Part shown: piece by piece, positions 1-9,637 of the stretch
Layout: each line of letters opens with the position of its first letter
Position numbering within the stretch: the first letter of the stretch is position 1
NCBI RefSeq assembly: GCF_905220365.1
Contig: NC_061125.1
Location: 13,719,831 to 13,783,830, forward strand
Direction: 5' to 3'
From: Vanessa cardui
Lineage: Eukaryota > Arthropoda > Insecta > Lepidoptera > Nymphalidae
Length of the DNA stretch: 64,000 bases
Notes under the pieces: generated by a model
The model's input: only the letters and a program-made list of their open reading frames with translations
Database searches by the model: none
Told to the model about the DNA's origin: nothing
Made by a program: the position numbers and the translations under genes

Positions 1-298
1 TTCAATTATCTTAAATAAAAATAATGAACTAAATTATGAAAAGCGACGTTCGGTACAAGAGGGCATTCCAAAAATTAAGGCTCACGACGCTTGTTTGCGA
101 AACGTAAACGTACGAAATTACCCGAGATAATACCGCGATAAAAGCGAGAAAATTAGATCAAGAATAATAATATTTCCATACTTGTAACGTCTACTGTGTA
201 TTTTCTTTAGCTTATGTATTAAATTAATTCATCTATTTGTTGTTAGGCTATTTACTTATATTGCGTGTCCTGAGTCTAAACTGGTGCAATTGTCATTC

Positions 299-610
299 AA
301 CAACAACAACAGCCTGTAAATTTCCCACTGCTGGGCTAAGGCCTCCTCTCCCTTTGAGAAGGTTTGGAACATATTCCGCCTAGCTGTTCATTATGTATTC
401 CTCCAACTCGCCAATATACTCGTATGTGGCAGAATTTCTATCAAATTTGACACATGCAGGTTTCTTTACGATGTTTTCCTTCAGAGCCGAGCAAGAAAAG
501 AATTATAAACACAAATTAAGCACATGAATATTCAGTGGTGCTTTCCTGGGCTCGAATCCGCATTCATCTGTTAAGATGCACGCGTTCTAACCAATGGGCC
601 ATGTCACCAC
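299..610 (-). mobile_element. SINE family A copy 1 (tRNA-derived, (TTG)n tail)
   Basis: Full-length copy. On the minus strand: tRNA-like head (A box near the TGGCCCA...TTAGAAC stretch at 575-604, B box GGATTCGAGCC), conserved body with GTGGCAGAATTTC, and a 3' tail of TTG units (CAA on plus, 299-311). Comparing copies in this window gives a clear consensus of about 300 bp. Confidence 0.9.
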
Positions 611-962
611 TTTTTCACACAGTTGAAATCTTTAACAAAGTCCTTAGAAAACTTTACCGGCTTCTGGAATATGGGTCATGTAGGTTTTCTATCCAATATG
701 ATTCCACTAATTACCATCTTCAAAACGAATTTTAGGTGCTCATAATTAACGCCATTAAAACGAACTATAAATGCTTAGGAATAGTTTCAAATGACATTCA
801 TTTCTCTGTGACCCCTCCCGAGCTGTGCACCCCTCGTGACTCTGCAAAACTCTCCTTAGGTGCAAAAATCTAATACCACCCTTACAAACCTCGCAAGTAC
901 GTATGGCGCCTGACTGTATCAGCTATCCGTTAATACTATGTGCAACAATCATAGATTTATTG
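611..962. other. No gene or clear repeat
   Basis: Unique-looking AT-rich sequence between SINE copy 1 and the LINE tail. Its only small ORF runs out of the SINE. Confidence 0.6.
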
Positions 963-1453
963 TTTTATTTATTTATTTATTTATTTAGGCACACAAACAG
1001 AATATAATTCGGGTTACATTTGAGTTACTGTCTAAAAAATTATTTTTTTAGCTTAATTATATTCCTAAACATGTGTACACGGCATACTCATATTAAAAAA
1101 ACAATGTTTTAGTCAGGTGCTACATTAGTTAGGTACAATTCATAACTAATGAATAAATAAGAACATATAAATTAAATTCAATTACTTAATTGCTAATACA
1201 AAAAATTAAATTAAATTAAAAATTGTTGAAATTAAAAATTACACTAACAAACATTAGAAATTAATTTAAATTACATTCATTAAGATAACAATAAAAAAGG
1301 AGCAAAAGATACATTAGATACATTCAATAAAGATTGTGTAATAAGTATAATTAAAAATAATAAATAAATTGTCAAAATTATAGTACAATTCAATAAAAAC
1401 TACATGGCAATTAAATGGCAAAAAGTAAAAAAGAAAAGTCATTGGAGAGTTAA

Positions 1454-1768
1454 TCATTGAATCATCGATATAATATGCCTTACCCTATTTTTAAAACTAG
1501 TAAAATTGGGATCAAATATATCTAACATGTCACTGTGTTTTGAGAGTAAATCATTGTATGTGCGGCAGAATCTAACAATTGGATTATAATATGATGTATT
1601 ATTGATGTGAACGCTGAGGACGAAGGTATTTAAATGTGGATGACGAGATCTAAATTTGATGTTGAAATTAATGAGCGATAACAAGGCCGATGAGTCGATT
1701 CTAGAATGAATTATTTTGTGCAGTGTATAAAGTTCATTACATGTACGTCTTTGTTTCAGCGTAAGCAT
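1454..1768 (-). pseudogene. LINE ORF2 C-terminal fragment
   Basis: 104 codons in a further frame at the C-terminal end of ORF2, with LKQRRTCNELYTLHKI, YYNPIVRFCRTYNDL and a FTSFKNRVRHI ending. A frameshift near 1770-1800 separates it from the preceding segment. An AT-rich 3' UTR of about 470 bp follows before the TAAA tail. Confidence 0.75.
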
Positions 1769-1930
1769 ATTAAAATAGCTAATTCTTCGTAACTGTTTAT
1801 CTTACTTTGCGATCCAAATTTGCGGCACAAGAAGAAAATAAACCTTTTTTGAACGAGTTCGATATTGTCACTGTGGATAGAATAGAAAGGCGACCATATT
1901 GTCGAGTTGTACTCTAAGACTCTCTAAAAC

Positions 1931-2326
1931 TCAAATTAAAGATCTGTACAGATGAAGAAGGCTACAAGGGTTTTTGAAGTTCTTTGCGACTCTATAAATG
2001 AAACCGAGAATTTGAGTACTCTTCACAGTTAAGTATACATAATGATCGCAAAAACGCAATTTTTCATCGAAAATTATGCCTAAATCTCTAATTGTTATCT
2101 TCCTTTCCAGACTAATACTGTTAAGACTATATTCAAAATTGATTCGTTGCCTCCTATGGCTAAACGTTATGACGTTGCACCTATTTACATTCAACAACAT
2201 ATTGTTTTCCTTGCACCATTTATCCACACTATCCAAATCTGATTGAAGTTTCAAAGCATCTTCGACATTATTGACAACAGAATATATCTTAAGATCGTCA
2301 ACATATAATAAACAAGGGCATGTCAA
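1931..2326 (-). pseudogene. LINE ORF2 fragment: YxDD box and thumb
   Basis: 131 codons in a second frame, continuing the reverse transcriptase. LLYVDDLKIY contains the catalytic Asp pair; the usual Ala of YADD is Val here. It continues through WCKENNMLLN and RDLGIIFDEKLRF, typical of the region after motif C. It ends at a stop near 1931, after which related sequence resumes in another frame (about 1790-1925). Confidence 0.85.
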
Positions 2327-4106
2327 TCACGAGATCATTAATAAATATAATGAAGAGCAAAGGACCTAAATGGGATCCCTGTGGGACTCCGGAAGTAACT
2401 TTAACTGGAAGAGAAACTTCTCCCTTGATTGCGACTAACTGACTTCTATTATTGAGGTACGATTCCATCCAACGTAGTAGGTCACCATGAATACCATATT
2501 GCCTTAACTTCATGCACAGTATTATATGATCAACTCTATCGAAAGCCTTTGAGAAGTCAGTATAAATAGAGTCGACTTGCGATCGCCTGCCAATAGCACT
2601 GCACAGGTAGTTTTTATACTCCAGAAGATTAGAACATGTGGATCTATGTTTAATGAATCCATGTTGTCGGGGAGAGATAAAAGGTTCAACGTGGTGGTTT
2701 AGCGCATCATAAACAATGGATTCAAATATTTTTGCTAAGCAAGACAATATACTAATCGGCCTATAGTTTTCGCAACGAGATTTATCACCTGACTTACGTA
2801 TCGGTATGATATGTGCAGTTTTCCAAGCAGATGGGAAAATACCTGAGTGAAGAGATTTCTCAAAAATTATTGAAAGAGGCAAACAAAGCTCTTTGCCACA
2901 CATTTTGATAAAAATCGGCGGCAAACCATCAGGCCCTGCACCTTTGTTGGCGTCAAGCTTATCGATTTTGCGAGCAATTTCTTTTTTATTTATTTTAATA
3001 GTATTGAGAACGCTATTATATTTTTCGGAGGATCTGGAAAACGATTTATTAGCATTAGCATGTAAACTATCTGAGTGCAGTTGATAAATTGAGGCAAAAT
3101 AGGCGGAAAATAATTCACAAACGCCCTTATGATCTTGAGAGATAAGATCGCCGTATTTCATTGTTTGTGGAATAGACTTGTTTGCCTTTTTGTTGTTAAC
3201 AAAGTTCCAAAAATGCTTTAATCCATTCGCAAGTGATGATTCTACTGAATTGACAAATGTATTATAGTCTTTATCCATAAGTGTCTTACATCTAGCACGA
3301 AGCATAGAGAAGGTGTCGTAGTCTCTTGGATTGCCATAAATACGATGAAGACGATGGTATTTAATCTTACTTTTCATATTTCGTTTTAAAGAAGCAGAAA
3401 ACCAAGGTGGGTGATATGAATCTCTATTTTTAGAGTAAGGGGTAAATTTGATAATAAGTTTTTCAAGGATATTATAGAACTCCTTAACGCATGCATCAAC
3501 GTCATCAGATGACAAGATCCCTACCCAATTCATACTTTTTAACTCGGCCTTCAGCTCATCGTATCTACATTTGAAGAAATTAAACTTTCGGGATTTATTT
3601 AGCTTAAGATGTTTTAAATTTGAACTTTTTACGTTGAAATCAATAACCAGAGATGGATGATGAGAGTCTAATTTACTAAGCGGTTCCGACTCTGTGACTA
3701 GTAGCTTTTTGCATGTTGAAAGTACAAGATCTAAGTACCGGTTGTTTTTGTTGGGCGTGTTGTTAAATTGATGCAAGTTACACAAAGATAAGGTTTCAAG
3801 AAGGAGACATGCCTTCCGGTCACAAGGTTGGGTTGGGGCTAAAAAAGTAGTGTCTGGTGAGCTAAGCCAGCTTATAGAAGGAGTATTAAAATCTCCAATT
3901 AACAAGGTATCATTTTTACTATTTAAAATAACATTTTGGCTATTTTCGTAAAAAAGTTGGATTGAGTCCAGACGCAGATCTGGTGGGAGATAACAAACAC
4001 ATAAATTAAGAACTCTTTTGTAATTCGGATAAATAATATTCAACCAGATATCCTCCACTTCAGTTTCCCACGACGATTGCCGGATAATATTTATATTCTT
4101 TTTCAC
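2298..4106 (-). pseudogene. LINE ORF2 fragment: endonuclease C-terminal half and reverse transcriptase up to motif B
   Basis: 602 codons in one frame. The apurinic-like endonuclease part shows GDFN (71-74) and a HHPSLVI box (about 149-155). The reverse transcriptase part shows KGAGPDGLPP, NYRPISIL, QHGFIKHRST, TDFSKAFD (motif A, about 516-523) and GVPQGSHLGPLL. The N-terminal endonuclease part (NVNRIRSK, YDIICLTE) is upstream at about 4225-4330 in another frame, separated by what looks like a 4-base deletion near 4225. The ORF stops just before the catalytic YxDD box because of a frameshift near 2300-2326. Confidence 0.88.
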
Positions 4107-4390
4107 GGCTACGAGAACACCTCCCCCACTGCATTTGGCTATATTTGAGTCAATTCTATCTCTCCTAAATATATTATATCGACTATCACAAAGTTCATTA
4201 TCAAATACACTATTATTTAAATTTCAGTTAAGCATATAATATCGTAATCACTGTTAAGTACATTCAAATAAAATTCATTTAATTTAGATCTAATTCTATT
4301 TACATTTTGATAAAATATCAACATATTGATTAAAATATTAAAAAGCAAAATATTTAGTATTCCGTATGACATATGACAAAAGTTAATGAA

Positions 4391-5482
4391 TTAAGAAAGC
4401 TTATTTAATGAGTCCATATTTTTAATACAATAACTATCTGCTCTATCATTTTTACGCACATATATTCGTCCGTATTTAACCCAGACATATCGGTACTTCA
4501 GTTCTTTTGCCTTAAGTCTTGTGGCTGCATGCAGCGCTTTACACTTGGGCGAGAGATGTTCATTAACGTATATATTGGACTTGTCACGTGTCAGGCCTAA
4601 ATGCGACGTATTCAATTTGTCATCTTTATGGGATTTGTTAAAACGGTAACATGCAGACAGAACCTGATCCCTTAACAGTGGAGTAGAAAGTGTAATTAAA
4701 ATGTTGCGCGGACGGCTTGATGAATTATTGAACTTGGCGACTCTTCTACATGATATAATACTTGCTTCATCTATTTGGAAATTTATACTTTTGCATAGGT
4801 TTTTGAACAAAGTAATTAAATTTTCATTCTTATTCTCGGGAACAGCCTGTATTTCAAGATTTCGGCTACGAGTTGTTCTGTCGATCGATTCGAATTGACT
4901 ATTTAAAACACTTATTTCTTTTTCTAGCTTTAAAGTTTGCGTCTCTAAGTTTCTTATTATAATATTCTTGCTTTCATGTTCAGTTCTCAATTTGGATTGC
5001 TCTTCACAAATAAAATCAGTTGTAGTTGTAAAATCCTCCTTTATGACTTTCACCATTGTAGCTATTTCCGTTTTAATATATCTCTTAACTTCTTCCAAAA
5101 TCATGGATCGAAAATTTTGCATGAAGTTATTAAAAGAAGAGTTAAGTTTTTGATCTAACAAGTCACTTATTGCTTCCATCGAAATTGTGTTTCCTAATTC
5201 GTAACTTGTACTGCTTTGATTTGTATCGTAGGACATATTCATTGGTTCGTCGGACAATGGTAACTGGCTTTGCCGTACCGGAGTATTTAAATTGGATGTT
5301 CTCTTTCGCCGAGTGACGTTATTACAGGTTGGACACTGCCAGGCTGAACGCACTTGTACCGAAAGACTAAGGAAATGATCGGTTTTAATATTTAAACATT
5401 TATAATGATAATGCGACCGACATTGACAGCACTGCAGGTAATCGTCAGAGTTTGTATCGGTATTGCAAGCCGAACAAATCAT
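4391..5482 (-). CDS. LINE ORF1 protein with PHD-type zinc finger, coiled coil and FP-like C-terminal region
   Basis: An uninterrupted ORF of 363 residues, by family the nucleic-acid-binding partner of the ORF2 enzyme. Residues 3-53 carry a C4HC3 PHD-like pattern: C3, C6, C18, C21, H26, C29, W48, C50, C53. Residues about 150-205 look like a coiled coil (EHESKNIIIRNLETQTLKLE). The C-terminal third, with IYVNEHLSPKCKAL and YVWVKYGRIYVRKND, resembles the domain shared by insect retrotransposon ORF1 proteins and the baculovirus FP protein, from memory of the family. ORF1 has stayed open although ORF2 is broken. Confidence 0.85.
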   Translation of the reverse strand: MICSACNTDTNSDDYLQCCQCRSHYHYKCLNIKTDHFLSLSVQVRSAWQCPTCNNVTRRKRTSNLNTPVRQSQLPLSDEPMNMSYDTNQSSTSYELGNTISMEAISDLLDQKLNSSFNNFMQNFRSMILEEVKRYIKTEIATMVKVIKEDFTTTTDFICEEQSKLRTEHESKNIIIRNLETQTLKLEKEISVLNSQFESIDRTTRSRNLEIQAVPENKNENLITLFKNLCKSINFQIDEASIISCRRVAKFNNSSSRPRNILITLSTPLLRDQVLSACYRFNKSHKDDKLNTSHLGLTRDKSNIYVNEHLSPKCKALHAATRLKAKELKYRYVWVKYGRIYVRKNDRADSYCIKNMDSLNKLS

Positions 5483-5505
5483 TTTAAATTATAGAAAAAT
5501 TTCAA

Positions 5506-5588
5506 CTTGCACAGAGGTTTGAACCATCGACCTCTTGAATGCGCTCTAGCGAAGCAGTGACAAAAGCCACTGAGCCACAGCGGCTCTA
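5506..5588 (-). repeat. tRNA-like sequence (A and B boxes) next to the LINE 5' end
   Basis: On the minus strand this reads as a tRNA-like head, with a GTGGCTCAGTGG A box (plus 5567-5578) and a GGTTCAAACC B box (plus 5516-5525) at normal spacing. It is not a clean cloverleaf with a CCA-side acceptor, so a tRNA-derived SINE head is more likely than a tRNA gene. Confidence 0.55.
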
Positions 5589-5589
5589 C

Positions 5590-6035
5590 AGACACTTGCG
5601 AAATTGTAGTATCGGTTGTAATTAGATGGTTGTGAATGATTGGTTCCAAGGAGTTCCTTTGTTTTTAACACGATGACACATGACTTTGTAAACGGTTGTA
5701 AAACACTTTTAATGGAATATTTTAAACTTTCAAGAACGATAAATATATAACACATATATTTTTTACTTATATTTTTGCTTTTATTTCACAGATCTTTACA
5801 CGATGAGTCGAATGATATACGTTTTAGCACAAACTAACAAGTTTTTACCATTATTTAAGATTTTAAAACGGAGAAGCACACAAAGTACATGTAGCACCGA
5901 CAATAGCGCACGCGAGAAACCAATGACAGGATATACGAATTTTATTAAATAAACATCATGTGTCAAATCATTACACTGAGAAAGGACCTGCTGTATATAA
6001 TTTTCCTCAGAATAATCTACATTACAAATTAGTGG
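5590..6035. other. No gene or clear repeat
   Basis: AT-rich sequence between the tRNA-like head and SINE copy 2. Nothing supported. Confidence 0.55.
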
Positions 6036-6047
6036 TAGGTTTACATA

Positions 6048-6316
6048 GCTTAACTTTAACTGCTGGGCTAAGGCCTCCTCTCCCTTTGAGGAGAATGTAA
6101 GCATATTCCACCACGCTGCTCCAATGCGGATTGGTGAATTCACATGTGGCAGAATTTCGTTGAAATTAGACATATGCACGTTTTCTCATGTTTGCCTTTA
6201 CCGCTGAATTATAAACACAAATTAAGCACATAAAAATTCAGTGGTGCATGCCTGGGTTTGAACTTGCAATCATCGATTTAGATGAACGCAATCTAACCAC
6301 TGGACCATTTCGGCTC
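6048..6316 (-). mobile_element. SINE family A copy 2 with 12-bp target-site duplication
   Basis: Same family. It is bounded by a perfect direct repeat TAGGTTTACATA (6036-6047 and 6317-6328), which proves insertion by target-site duplication. The TTG tail has decayed. Confidence 0.92.
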
Positions 6317-6344
6317 TAGGTTTACATAAACCTATAAAATTATA

Positions 6345-6370
6345 TTTCAAAAGTGCTTGTAAAAGCCTAC
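6345..6370 (+). repeat. Repeat family H fragment
   Basis: TTCAAAAGTGCTTGTAAAAG matches 16500-16522. Only about 25 bp is present; it lies beside degenerate SINE-like sequence to 6470. Confidence 0.5.
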
Positions 6371-8249
6371 ATTTCGAGAACTCATCTATCACAGATTTGA
6401 CATGTGGCAGTATTTCCTCAAACATGATATTTCACGATATTTTCCTCAAACACCATTTTATATGTTTTTCGTTTCATAAATGCCGATTTCTATTAACAAT
6501 CTTGTCAACAACCGTTACAGTGAGACATGATTAAGTCTGTAAGGTCTATCACGCACCCAATACGTGACAAAATAGTGACTACAGTAATCGTTTTTATTGG
6601 TAACGGTAAATGTAAAAAGAAGGAAATCTTTGGCCATACCAAAATACTTTTGATACTATTTGACAGAGCAGAAATACATATAACACTTGAGTCTAAACTG
6701 AAGATAGAAGTGTTAAGTCCGAAAAAATATCACAGAGTTTTATTTACTTCAAAAATTATTTCCAAAAACCATTCTAGGGCTGCTTCCATTTCACTGACAA
6801 CATGTTCAGTTTTGGCTCGATAGACAAGGAAAACTTCATCTTACCTACATGTAATATATACCAATTGTATATAACATGCAGGCAATCAGTATAAGTGTAG
6901 CGTGATCGAATAGACTCTCAACTCTAACTGGAGTACAGTTTGATAGTGGGTCAATTACAAAATGTTGCTTGCTATACTTTATTATTATTTAATAGTGTGA
7001 GTAAAGATGGGCAAATAATAATTCTAAATCCTTTTATAATTTCCACCTAAGGCAATCGACACGTAATGAAGTATTGGTACAAATTTATGAATTATATACA
7101 AATATTTGAATCAATCTTACTAATCCCACTCCAAACAATCTCATCGCTTGTACGCAGCGGGAATACGCCGTAACACGCGCCCTTCAAAACTTTTCCAATG
7201 TTTTATATAAATAAACATCTCTTAATATCTCTGAAACCTTACAATCAAATTGTTATGTTACGAGAATATAAAAATAGGAGTATTGTACTTTGCCATTTAT
7301 TAGTTTTTCCTCGCTCCTTTAAGGTGATAGTTTCTGAACTCCTCAGATCCAAGAATTACTACAGGATTATGAGACTGATTTCCATACAACACTTGTGTTT
7401 GCAATTATTTTGCACTTGGCTAGCTTAGTGTAATTGACTTCCTTTGACCATATGCGCATATTCTTTGCCACTGCCAAATAACATTGGTACGGTAAGATTT
7501 TTGTCCCATGTGTTTGTTGAGTTAGGTACAAGGGTACCTAACTCAACACACACAACAATACTAAATTGCTGTTTGATTGTGGAAGATATATTAAGTAGGT
7601 GTAACTTTCGGGCTAGCACAAAGCCTTACCAAGAGTATCTCGTCACTAGATGACTGCACATCATTGTATTCACAAGATTATATCAGCTGATATTTCTTAG
7701 ATATGAAAAACTAAACCTTTTTGTCGAATATTTGGTATGATCTATCTCATAAGATTTGTTTGTAAGGTCCATCACAGTATTATACGTATATTTAGATACA
7801 GAATACGTTCAAAGCAGTCCCAGAACACACATAATACTAACAAATTTCGATTTCATCCATTATTCTGTTACATGGTGACCCTCATGTAAAATTCGTTAGT
7901 AATTTCCAATGGTTTCCTATACCCTCTACAGGCCTTTACAGCTTTTGTAATAGAGGTAAATTGGATACCTAAGGTATTCCTCTATCCCCACATTTGATTG
8001 AATTTGTTAGGGTTCTAAGACACCGTTAAAACAAAATCCCCAAGGGTCGACGATTGCGTTGACGTCTATTTTGATCTCAACATCAAACAAGTTAGGTTAG
8101 GTAATGTGATACTTGTTATTTATTAATGCGAATTATTCTAATTTATGTACATTTACATGCGAAATAATTAATGTTTAGAGCAATTGAATAAAAACAGTTA
8201 TAGACACAAATATTTACCTCGATAATTCCAATATTCTATCATAAATTTA
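6371..8249. other. Gene-free stretch
   Basis: 6378-6470 looks like a badly decayed minus-strand SINE (ACATGTGGCAGTATTTCC, ACGATATTTTCCT). A perfect hairpin lies at 7515-7548. Otherwise I see no coding signal; the several 60-100-codon ORFs have no recognisable composition or motifs. Confidence 0.55.
7515..7548. repeat. Perfect 15-bp-arm hairpin
   Basis: Arms TGTTGAGTTAGGTAC-like (7515-7529) and GTACCTAACTCAACA (7534-7548) around a 4-base loop. It produces mirrored small ORFs on both strands. Confidence 0.85.
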
Positions 8250-9330
8250 AAGGCAGTTAGCTTTAATTCAAAGCCTACCACCCTTACCTGATTTACTATT
8301 TAATAACACTGTTATACCTATTTCATCTAAGGTTAAAGATTTGGGTGTTTTAATCGATAACTCGTTGAAATGGTCTGACCAAGTTAATGAGGTTTCGCGC
8401 AAGTTTTATGCCACGCTACACTCCATCATGCGCTTTAAGAACTTTTTGCCTATTAAATCAAAAATCCAACTGGCAAATTGTCTGTTGTTACCAATTATAG
8501 ATTATGGTGATGCATGTTACCCCGATCTTAATGTAACACTTTTAAGTAAACTCGAAAGATTGCATAACACCTGCATACGATTTATATATGGCCTCCGTAA
8601 ATTTGAGCACATTTCTTCATATCGGTTAATGCTTAATTGGCTACCCATTAAAGATCGCAGGCATTTAAGAATACTATGTATTCTACACTCTCTTGTTTAT
8701 AATCCACTTGCTCCTTCTTATCTTAAGTCCAAATTTAATTTTCTTTCCGATACTCATGTTAGGCATCTTCGTTCTTCTCATAACCTTCTTCTTTCTATTC
8801 CTCCTCACACATCTGGTTTTGTATCTAATTCTTTCACTGTTAACGCTATACGACTTTGGAATGAATTACCAGTCGTCATCAGAGAAACGTCCTCTAAAGA
8901 TCTGTTCAAAAGTAGGGTAAAACAATTTTTCTTAAAGAAATATAAGTCTTAGCTTTTATCGCCTTACTTGGTTTCGTTCCCTTTTATTTTATTTAAGCTG
9001 TTATTATTACACTGTACTTTTAGTATTATTGTTAACCTTTTGTTACTTTATCATTAGTATATTATTAAATGTATGTTATATGTATATATTTATAATATAT
9101 ATATTTATGTAAGTGTATGTATGTTTATATATATATGTGTGTATATGTATGTATGTGTAATGTAATTCAATATAAGGATGGCTTTATGCATCTACTGTAC
9201 GCTCTTTCTTGCATGTGCTAAGGTTGGCTGGTAGATAAGGCTATATAGCTTTAAGTCCGCCTTTTGCTCAATTTATTTTTTGTTAAATAGTTGTGCAATA
9301 AAGTTTAAATAAATAAATAAATAAATAAAT
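8250..9330 (+). mobile_element. 5'-truncated LINE: reverse transcriptase C-terminal region, 3' UTR and (AAAT)n tail
   Basis: Only the last part of a jockey/CR1-like ORF2 remains. Coding similarity begins near 8250 in the frame of the 8341-8952 ORF. A 3' UTR of about 350 bp with TA-rich microsatellite follows, ending in (AAAT)n at 9306-9330. Severe 5' truncation is normal for target-primed reverse transcription. It has no close protein match with the 963-5500 element, so it is a different family. Confidence 0.88.
8341..8952 (+). pseudogene. LINE ORF2 C-terminal fragment, open reading frame
   Basis: About 203 codons without a stop, ending in TAG at 8950-8952. Motifs are GVLIDNSLKWSDQV, IIDYGDACYPDL, LERLHNTCIRFIYGLR, NWLPIKDRR, and the characteristic RLWNELPVVIR followed by FKSRVKQFFLKKY. 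The in-frame sequence extends upstream to about 8250 before a stop, so the Met at 8341 is not a real start. The absence of disabling changes suggests a fairly recent insertion. Confidence 0.85.
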
Positions 9331-9341
9331 GAGAAAACTTA

Positions 9342-9637
9342 CTTGGTGGTAGGACTTTGTGCAAGCCCGTCTGGGTAGGTACCCACTCATCAGATATTCT
9401 ACCGCCAAATAACAGTACTCAGTATTGTTGTGTTCCAGTTTTAAGGGTGAGTGAGCCAGTGTAACTACAGGCACAAGGGATATAACATCTTATTTTCCAA
9501 GGTTGGTGGCACACTGACGATGTAGGGAATAGTTAATATTTCTTACAGCTATATTGTCTATGGGTGATGGTGATCACTAACCATCAGGTGGCCCGTATGC
9601 TCGTCCGCCAACCTATACCATAAAAAAAATTAAAAAA
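9342..9637 (+). mobile_element. Short interspersed repeat family B copy 1 (poly(A) tail)
   Basis: Starts CTTGGTGGTAGGACTTTGTG, contains CAGATATTCTACCGCC and CAAGGTTGGTGGC, and ends GCTCGTCCGCCAACCTA followed by an A-rich tail. The shared 3' poly(A) and about 290-bp length suggest a SINE-like retroposon. No convincing A/B box pair is visible, so its origin is open. It sits immediately behind the (AAAT)n tail of the truncated LINE. Confidence 0.88.

Larger units (their letters stand above)
963..5500 (-). mobile_element. Degenerate non-LTR retrotransposon (LINE) with ORF1, broken ORF2 and (TAAA)n tail
   Basis: Read on the minus strand, the order is ORF1 (5482-4391), ORF2 endonuclease and reverse transcriptase (about 4327 to 1454, in several frames), an AT-rich 3' UTR, and a tail of about five TAAA units (plus-strand TTTA run at 963-986). 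The short 3' repeat tail and the ORF1 finger plus EN-RT layout fit the jockey/CR1-like LINE group; I cannot assign the clade by eye. It is nearly full length but has at least three reading-frame breaks in ORF2, so it is dead. The 5' boundary is unsure; a tRNA-like sequence starts within about 25 bp of ORF1. Confidence 0.9.

Noticed and set aside
963..986. Simple TTTA microsatellite
   Set aside because: Better explained as the 3' tail of the adjacent minus-strand LINE.
6527..6823. 98-codon plus ORF
   Set aside because: No motif and no homology I recognise; AT-rich composition compatible with chance.
7425..7653. Two overlapping ORFs on opposite strands with the same VELGT.VPNST motif
   Set aside because: They are mirror readings of the perfect hairpin at 7515-7548, not related proteins.
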